This document shows, piece by piece, positions 22,771 to 23,106 of a stretch of 23,106 bases of DNA. This stretch comes from Microtetraspora glauca (GTDB lineage: Bacteria; Actinomycetota; Actinomycetes; Streptomycetales; Streptomycetaceae). A program made the position numbers and the translations under genes. The stretch spans positions 1-23,106 of the forward strand of contig JOFO01000084.1 of the NCBI GenBank assembly GCA_000721275.1. Reading direction: 5' to 3'. The notes under the pieces are model-generated. The model ran no database searches, was not told the origin of the DNA, and saw nothing but the letters and a program-made list of their open reading frames with translations. The stretch's first letter is position 1, and each line of letters begins with the position of its first letter.

Positions 22771-23106
22771 ATGCCCCTCACCCTCACGCCCGCCGGACGC
22801 CGCACCGCCGCTGCCGTCCTCACCGCGGCCGCCCTCGTCCCGCTCGCGGCGTGTTCGTCGGGCGACGGCACGAAGGACGGCGCCGGCGGTTCCTCCGGTG
22901 TCCGGCTCACTGTCCTCGCCGCGGCCTCGCTCACCGACGTGTTCAAGACCGCCGGTGCGGCGTACGAGAAGTCCCACCCGGGCACGAAGATCACCTTCTC
23001 GTTCGCGGGTTCGCAGGAACTGGTGGCCCAGGTGTCGCAGGGCTCGCCGGCCGATGTGCTGGTCACGGCCGACACCAAGAGCATGGACAAGGTGAAGGCC
23101 GACACC
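22771..23106 (+). CDS. modA: Molybdate ABC transporter substrate-binding lipoprotein (3' end outside window)
   Basis: The first 112 residues of the periplasmic-type molybdate-binding protein. The signal peptide ends in the lipobox LAAC (Cys28). The mature protein opens with the ModA signature LTVLAAASLTDVF, then FSFAGSQELVAQVSQGSPAD and VLVTAD, where the Ser and Ala of the first motif and the Ser of AGSQEL contact the oxyanion. AAGGAG (22754-22759) lies 11 bases before the ATG. The frame is open to the last base, so roughly the remaining half and the presumed modB and modC genes lie beyond the window. Confidence 0.92.
   Translation, partial: MPLTLTPAGRRTAAAVLTAAALVPLAACSSGDGTKDGAGGSSGVRLTVLAAASLTDVFKTAGAAYEKSHPGTKITFSFAGSQELVAQVSQGSPADVLVTADTKSMDKVKADT

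Overview
The window is very GC-rich actinobacterial DNA, almost certainly from Streptomyces or a close streptomycete. The indications are strong G/C bias at third codon positions, an SsgA-like sporulation protein, a SigB-type sigma factor with HATPase anti-sigma partners and a SpoIIE-type phosphatase, and several small stress proteins typical of that genus. No phage, transposon or CRISPR feature is visible.

Region 1 (1-1829): the end of pntA and all of pntB, the proton-translocating NAD(P) transhydrogenase. The first 55 bases are a near-perfect inverted copy of bases 169-223, which suggests a contig-edge or fold-back artefact that removed the rest of pntA.

Region 2 (1847-9912) is the most unusual part. 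Two secreted peptidase-S51 (cyanophycinase-like) enzymes of different architecture flank a polar amino-acid ABC importer (lipoprotein, permease, ATPase) and a cytoplasmic M20 metallopeptidase. A convergent RpiR/SIS regulator closes the block. The importer, ATPase and M20 genes overlap or abut. Three copies of one imperfect palindrome (ATGTA-N5/6-(A/G)TTACG) lie in front of the first S51 gene, in front of the importer operon, and in front of the regulator. Together these look like one regulon that cuts an external isoaspartyl-type polymer or peptide, imports the product and hydrolyses it inside the cell. The substrate is inferred, not shown.

Region 3 (10054-12912): a translationally coupled SixA-like histidine phosphatase and glutathionyl-hydroquinone-reductase-like protein, then a convergent GAF-like/PP2C (SpoIIE) phosphatase.

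Region 4 (13042-21156) is a general-stress island: a Pro-rich small protein, a DUF6458 membrane protein, a PRC-barrel protein, an SRPBCC protein, tRNA-Trp, CsbD, a one-TM protein, a 53-aa hydrophobic protein, two HATPase anti-sigma-like proteins, an SsgA-like protein, the sigma factor, a conserved hypothetical protein and a YihY/BrkB membrane protein. Four genes here (DUF6458, the first HATPase, the sigma factor, YihY) carry GNNT-N14/15-GGGTAY promoters like the published Streptomyces SigB consensus, so the sigma factor probably controls itself and its neighbours.

Region 5 (21258-23106): a class II glutamine amidotransferase-like protein, about 670 bp without a convincing gene, and the 5' part of modA, the molybdate-binding lipoprotein, which runs off the window.
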